This document shows positions 61,392-64,000 of a stretch of 64,000 bases of DNA, one piece after another. The DNA lies in NCBI GenBank assembly GCA_964429995.1, contig CAYSDY010000002.1:62001-126000 (forward strand), written 5' to 3'. Within the stretch, counting starts at the first letter, position 1. Every line of letters starts with the position of its first letter. The DNA comes from UBA583 sp964429995. GTDB taxonomy: Archaea > Nanobdellota > Nanobdellia > Woesearchaeales > UBA583. The position numbers and the translations under genes are program-made. The notes beneath the pieces are model-generated. The model did not search any database. It saw only the letters and a list, made by a program, of their open reading frames with translations, and was not told the DNA's origin.

Positions 61392-62313
61392 ATATTTTCA
61401 ACATTGAATTTATGTTACCATGCTATATTGTAATAAGTTTTAGATAATTTATTTTTTTATAAATTGTAATTTTTTATTTTTTAGTTGTTAATTAATGAAT
61501 TTTGTTTGTTTGTGAATGTTTTTAGTGATTTTTTTTATTTTGCTAATTTTTTTTATCTCTATGGAAGTTAATCGCCCCAAAAAGATTAGTTTTTATGTGG
61601 GTGTATTTTTGATGTTTTTTGAGGTGGGTTTGTTAATACATATATATGAAATTTTTGGATTTTTGTGACAAAAGGAAAAGTTCATTTTTCTATTGATTTT
61701 TTAATTAAAAATTCAATTTGAAAAAATCTAAGTTTTTATTTGTTTTTTCAAGAAGTTATTAGGCATTAGTAATGTTAATTGCTATTTTTGGTGATTTTTT
61801 TTGAATTTATAGTGGCGTCTAGAAATAAGAGATAATTTTAAAATATATAAAATCGCCACTATATGCCAAAAATGATATTTACTAGTATTTTTGAGTTTCT
61901 TAAAAATACTATTTAAATAGCATTTTTACTATATATGAATTTGAGTTTGGAAGCTTTCAGTTGTTTTCCCACCAAAATAGTTTTTTTTATGAGTTGGTTT
62001 TTTCTGTTTTTTGGATGTTTGCTCTGAGTATACATACTAAATCTGAAAATCGTGTTTTTAAATTATGGTTTTTTGGGATTGAAATAAAATTTTGTGAATA
62101 AAACAAAAGTTTGAAATTAGCTTCAAATTGAAGAGTTTTTGGTATTTTATGATAAGTTGTAGGTCAATTGAGAGTTTGTATTGAATTTTTAGGTTTGAAG
62201 TGGGTTAATTTGGGAATTGAAGTTAATAAAAAACTATTTATTTGCTGTCTTTAGTTATAATAAGTAATAAAGTATTTAAATAAACTTAATTAAAAATTAT
62301 TATATAATAAAAA
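61392..62313. other. 922-bp noncoding region, T/G-rich top strand
   Basis: No convincing gene. The plus strand is strikingly T/G-rich. Elements seen: a 35-codon frame at 61561-61668 encoding one membrane-like helix (FYVGVFLMFFEVGLLIHIY), kept only as a possibility; an inverted repeat TATAGTGGCG/CGCCACTATA at 61808-61817 and 61854-61863; and a hairpin AGTATTTTT/AAAAATACT at 61884-61910. A TATA-like GTATTTAAATAA is at about 62271 for the next gene. Confidence 0.5.
61808..61863. repeat. Ten-base perfect inverted repeat in the long gap
   Basis: TATAGTGGCG at 61808-61817 and its reverse complement CGCCACTATA at 61854-61863, separated by 36 AT-rich bases. It could be the end of a small element or an RNA structure. 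Confidence 0.5.
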
Positions 62314-64000
62314 ATGGCTAAAAAAAAAGTAAAACTTATTCCAGTCAAAGAAAAAACTAGTACTGATGATTTTAAAGATCAAGTTAAACAATATACTCAT
62401 CAAGAATCTAAAAGGATTAATAACCCTCCTATTGGTTTAGTTACAGCAGAAACTGATAGTTTGAATGGAGTTAAAAAATATGAATATGATCCACATTTAA
62501 ATCCTCAATTAGTTTGGGCTGGAAAGAAAGAAGGAATTAGTTTTGAAGTTGATACCGTTTCTCTTCATGTTCATGAAAGAATAGATCCATTATCTATTAT
62601 TGAGAATGTGAAGAAAAGTGATGGTGAGATACAATTTTCTCTTTTCCATTATTTTGAAAATGATAACAGACCTATAAGAGAAGCGATTGAATTTTATAAA
62701 CACGAACAAAACTGGTCAAATAGATTAATTGCAGGAGATTCTTTGATTGTAATGAATTCTCTTCTTGAAAAAGAAGGAATGACTAGAAAAGTTCAGATGA
62801 TTTACATTGATCCACCTTATGGAATTACTTATGGTTCTAATTTTCAACCATTTGTTAATAAACGAGATGTGAAAGATAGAAAAGATGAAGATTTAACTCA
62901 AGAGCCAGAAATGATTAAAGCATTTAGAGACACTTGGGAATTAGGGATTCATTCGTATTTAAGTTATTTAAGAGATAGATTAAAACTCTCAAAAGATTTA
63001 TTGACTGATAGCGGAAGTTGTTTTGTTCAAATTTCTGATGAAAACTTACATCATGTAAGAGAAATAATGGATGAAGTTTTTGGTCCTGAGAATTTTGTTA
63101 GTCTGATTGCTTTTAAAAAAGGATTAGGATATTCTGAGAAATTTATTCCTTCTGTTTATGATTATTTAATTGTTTATGCAAAGGATAAGACTCAGCAAAA
63201 ATATAGAAAACCTCTTGTTTTTGATGACGAAGAGAATTTTATTACTTTTGGTTGGATTGAATTACCTAATGGTGAAAGAAGAAGAGTTTCTAAAAAAAAC
63301 GATTTTGTTAATGATAAATTTGTAACTAAAGGGAGATTATTTCAAACATCAACTTTAGTTTCTAAAGGTTCTGCTAAAGAATCACAAGAATATGAAATGG
63401 AAGGAACAAGATATTTCCCTTCGACAGGAACACATTGGAAAACAAAATGTCCTGAAGGATTAAATAATTTGAAAAGTAAAAATCGTTTAATTGGCGTGAA
63501 TAAAACTCTTGCTTTTGTAAGATTTAAAGAGGATTTCCCATATAAAATACCAACTAATGTTTGGGATGATACATTACAAAGTACATTTTCCTCTGATAAA
63601 GTCTATGTTGTACAAACTAATACTAAAGTTATTCAAAGATGTATTCTTATGACAACCGACCCAGGAGATTTAGTATTAGATCCTACTTGTGGAAGTGGAA
63701 CTACTGCATTTGTTGCAGAACAATGGGGAAGAAGATGGATAACTTGCGATACATCGAGAGTTGCTACAACACTAGCAAAACAAAGATTAATGACATCTAT
63801 TTTTGATTATTATGAATTAGCTCATCAAAATGAAGGGATTAAATCTGGTTTCAAATACAAAACTGTTCCACATATTACTTTAGGTTCGATTGCAAATAAC
63901 GAGCCAACAAATGAAGAAACTTTATACGACCAACCTTTTATTGACAAAAAGCGTAGAAGAGTTACTGGTCCTTTTACCTTAGAAGCTGTTCCATCTCAGA
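62314..64000 (+). CDS. DNA adenine methyltransferase (type III Mod-like), 3' end outside window
   Basis: The frame is open from the ATG at 62314 (MAKKKVKLIPVKEKTS) to the window end, 562 residues so far. Motif IV QMIYIDPPYGITYGS (DPPY at 166-169) precedes motif I VLDPTCGSGTTAFVAE (456-464), the beta-class order of N6-adenine methyltransferases. NRLIAGDSLIVMNSLL and RDRLKLSKDLLTDSGS are typical of type III Mod and related enzymes. Restriction-modification partners probably lie beyond the window; RhuM is the neighbour upstream. TATA-like ATTTAAATAA about 40 bases upstream. Confidence 0.9.
   Translation, partial: MAKKKVKLIPVKEKTSTDDFKDQVKQYTHQESKRINNPPIGLVTAETDSLNGVKKYEYDPHLNPQLVWAGKKEGISFEVDTVSLHVHERIDPLSIIENVKKSDGEIQFSLFHYFENDNRPIREAIEFYKHEQNWSNRLIAGDSLIVMNSLLEKEGMTRKVQMIYIDPPYGITYGSNFQPFVNKRDVKDRKDEDLTQEPEMIKAFRDTWELGIHSYLSYLRDRLKLSKDLLTDSGSCFVQISDENLHHVREIMDEVFGPENFVSLIAFKKGLGYSEKFIPSVYDYLIVYAKDKTQQKYRKPLVFDDEENFITFGWIELPNGERRRVSKKNDFVNDKFVTKGRLFQTSTLVSKGSAKESQEYEMEGTRYFPSTGTHWKTKCPEGLNNLKSKNRLIGVNKTLAFVRFKEDFPYKIPTNVWDDTLQSTFSSDKVYVVQTNTKVIQRCILMTTDPGDLVLDPTCGSGTTAFVAEQWGRRWITCDTSRVATTLAKQRLMTSIFDYYELAHQNEGIKSGFKYKTVPHITLGSIANNEPTNEETLYDQPFIDKKRRRVTGPFTLEAVPSQ

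Noticed and set aside
61561..61668. 35-codon frame with a membrane-like helix
   Set aside because: No promoter or ribosome site is seen and the region is T-rich, which makes such hydrophobic frames likely by chance.

Overview
This window comes from an AT-rich archaeal genome, most likely a DPANN lineage of the Woesearchaeales/Nanoarchaeota type; the phylum is an inference. The archaeal call rests on EF-1A, uS10, the small subunit of RFC, a two-domain CDC48/VAT ATPase, archaeal-type PheS and PheT, Elp3, a homotetramer-length tRNA-splicing endonuclease, archaeal TadC/ArlJ-type membrane proteins, TATA boxes about 25 bases before many start codons (leaderless genes), and a tRNA-Phe without encoded CCA.

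Positions 1-37800 look like core genome: a large surface protein, a pilus-assembly membrane protein, EF-1A/uS10, a pilin-like adhesin with a C-type-lectin/FGE domain, elp3, rfcS with an Rmt/FmrO-like methyltransferase, cdc48, chorismate mutase, a GH57 amylase-like protein, an operon of pilin-like membrane proteins, a kinase-like protein, pheT/pheS, tRNA-Phe, RlmN, EndA, a CARDB-type surface protein, a cold-shock protein, a frameshifted C5 methyltransferase, a prenyl synthase, a DEAD-box helicase and an S51 peptidase.

Positions 38300-64000 are accessory. They hold a BRO protein, an AddB/AddA-like helicase-nuclease pair, a degenerate inositol-phosphatase homologue, a DUF4143 ATPase, two large secreted proteins (one Cys/acid-rich with a Kazal domain), a decayed MNT-HEPN module, an SSV-type integrase, RhuM, and a DNA adenine methyltransferase that runs off the end. 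Reading suggests stronger use of TTA leucine codons here.

The most interesting locus is the compact minus-strand operon at 54073-59019. Seven or eight bases of overlap or less separate most of its genes. It starts with an unannotated 37-residue peptide containing a Gly-Gly, followed by a helical protein, a C39-like peptidase fused to a PEP-synthase phosphohistidine domain, a stand-alone PEP-synthase ATP-grasp domain, a radical SAM/SPASM enzyme, an alpha/beta-hydrolase-like protein and a histidine phosphatase. I read it as a candidate peptide-modification system in which a rifampin-phosphotransferase-like dikinase is split over three genes. Other signals are a 102-bp element present twice upstream of unrelated genes, a promoter-plus-hairpin small RNA candidate at 22917, a DGR-like variable region on a pilin, and a solitary Cas12a-like repeat.
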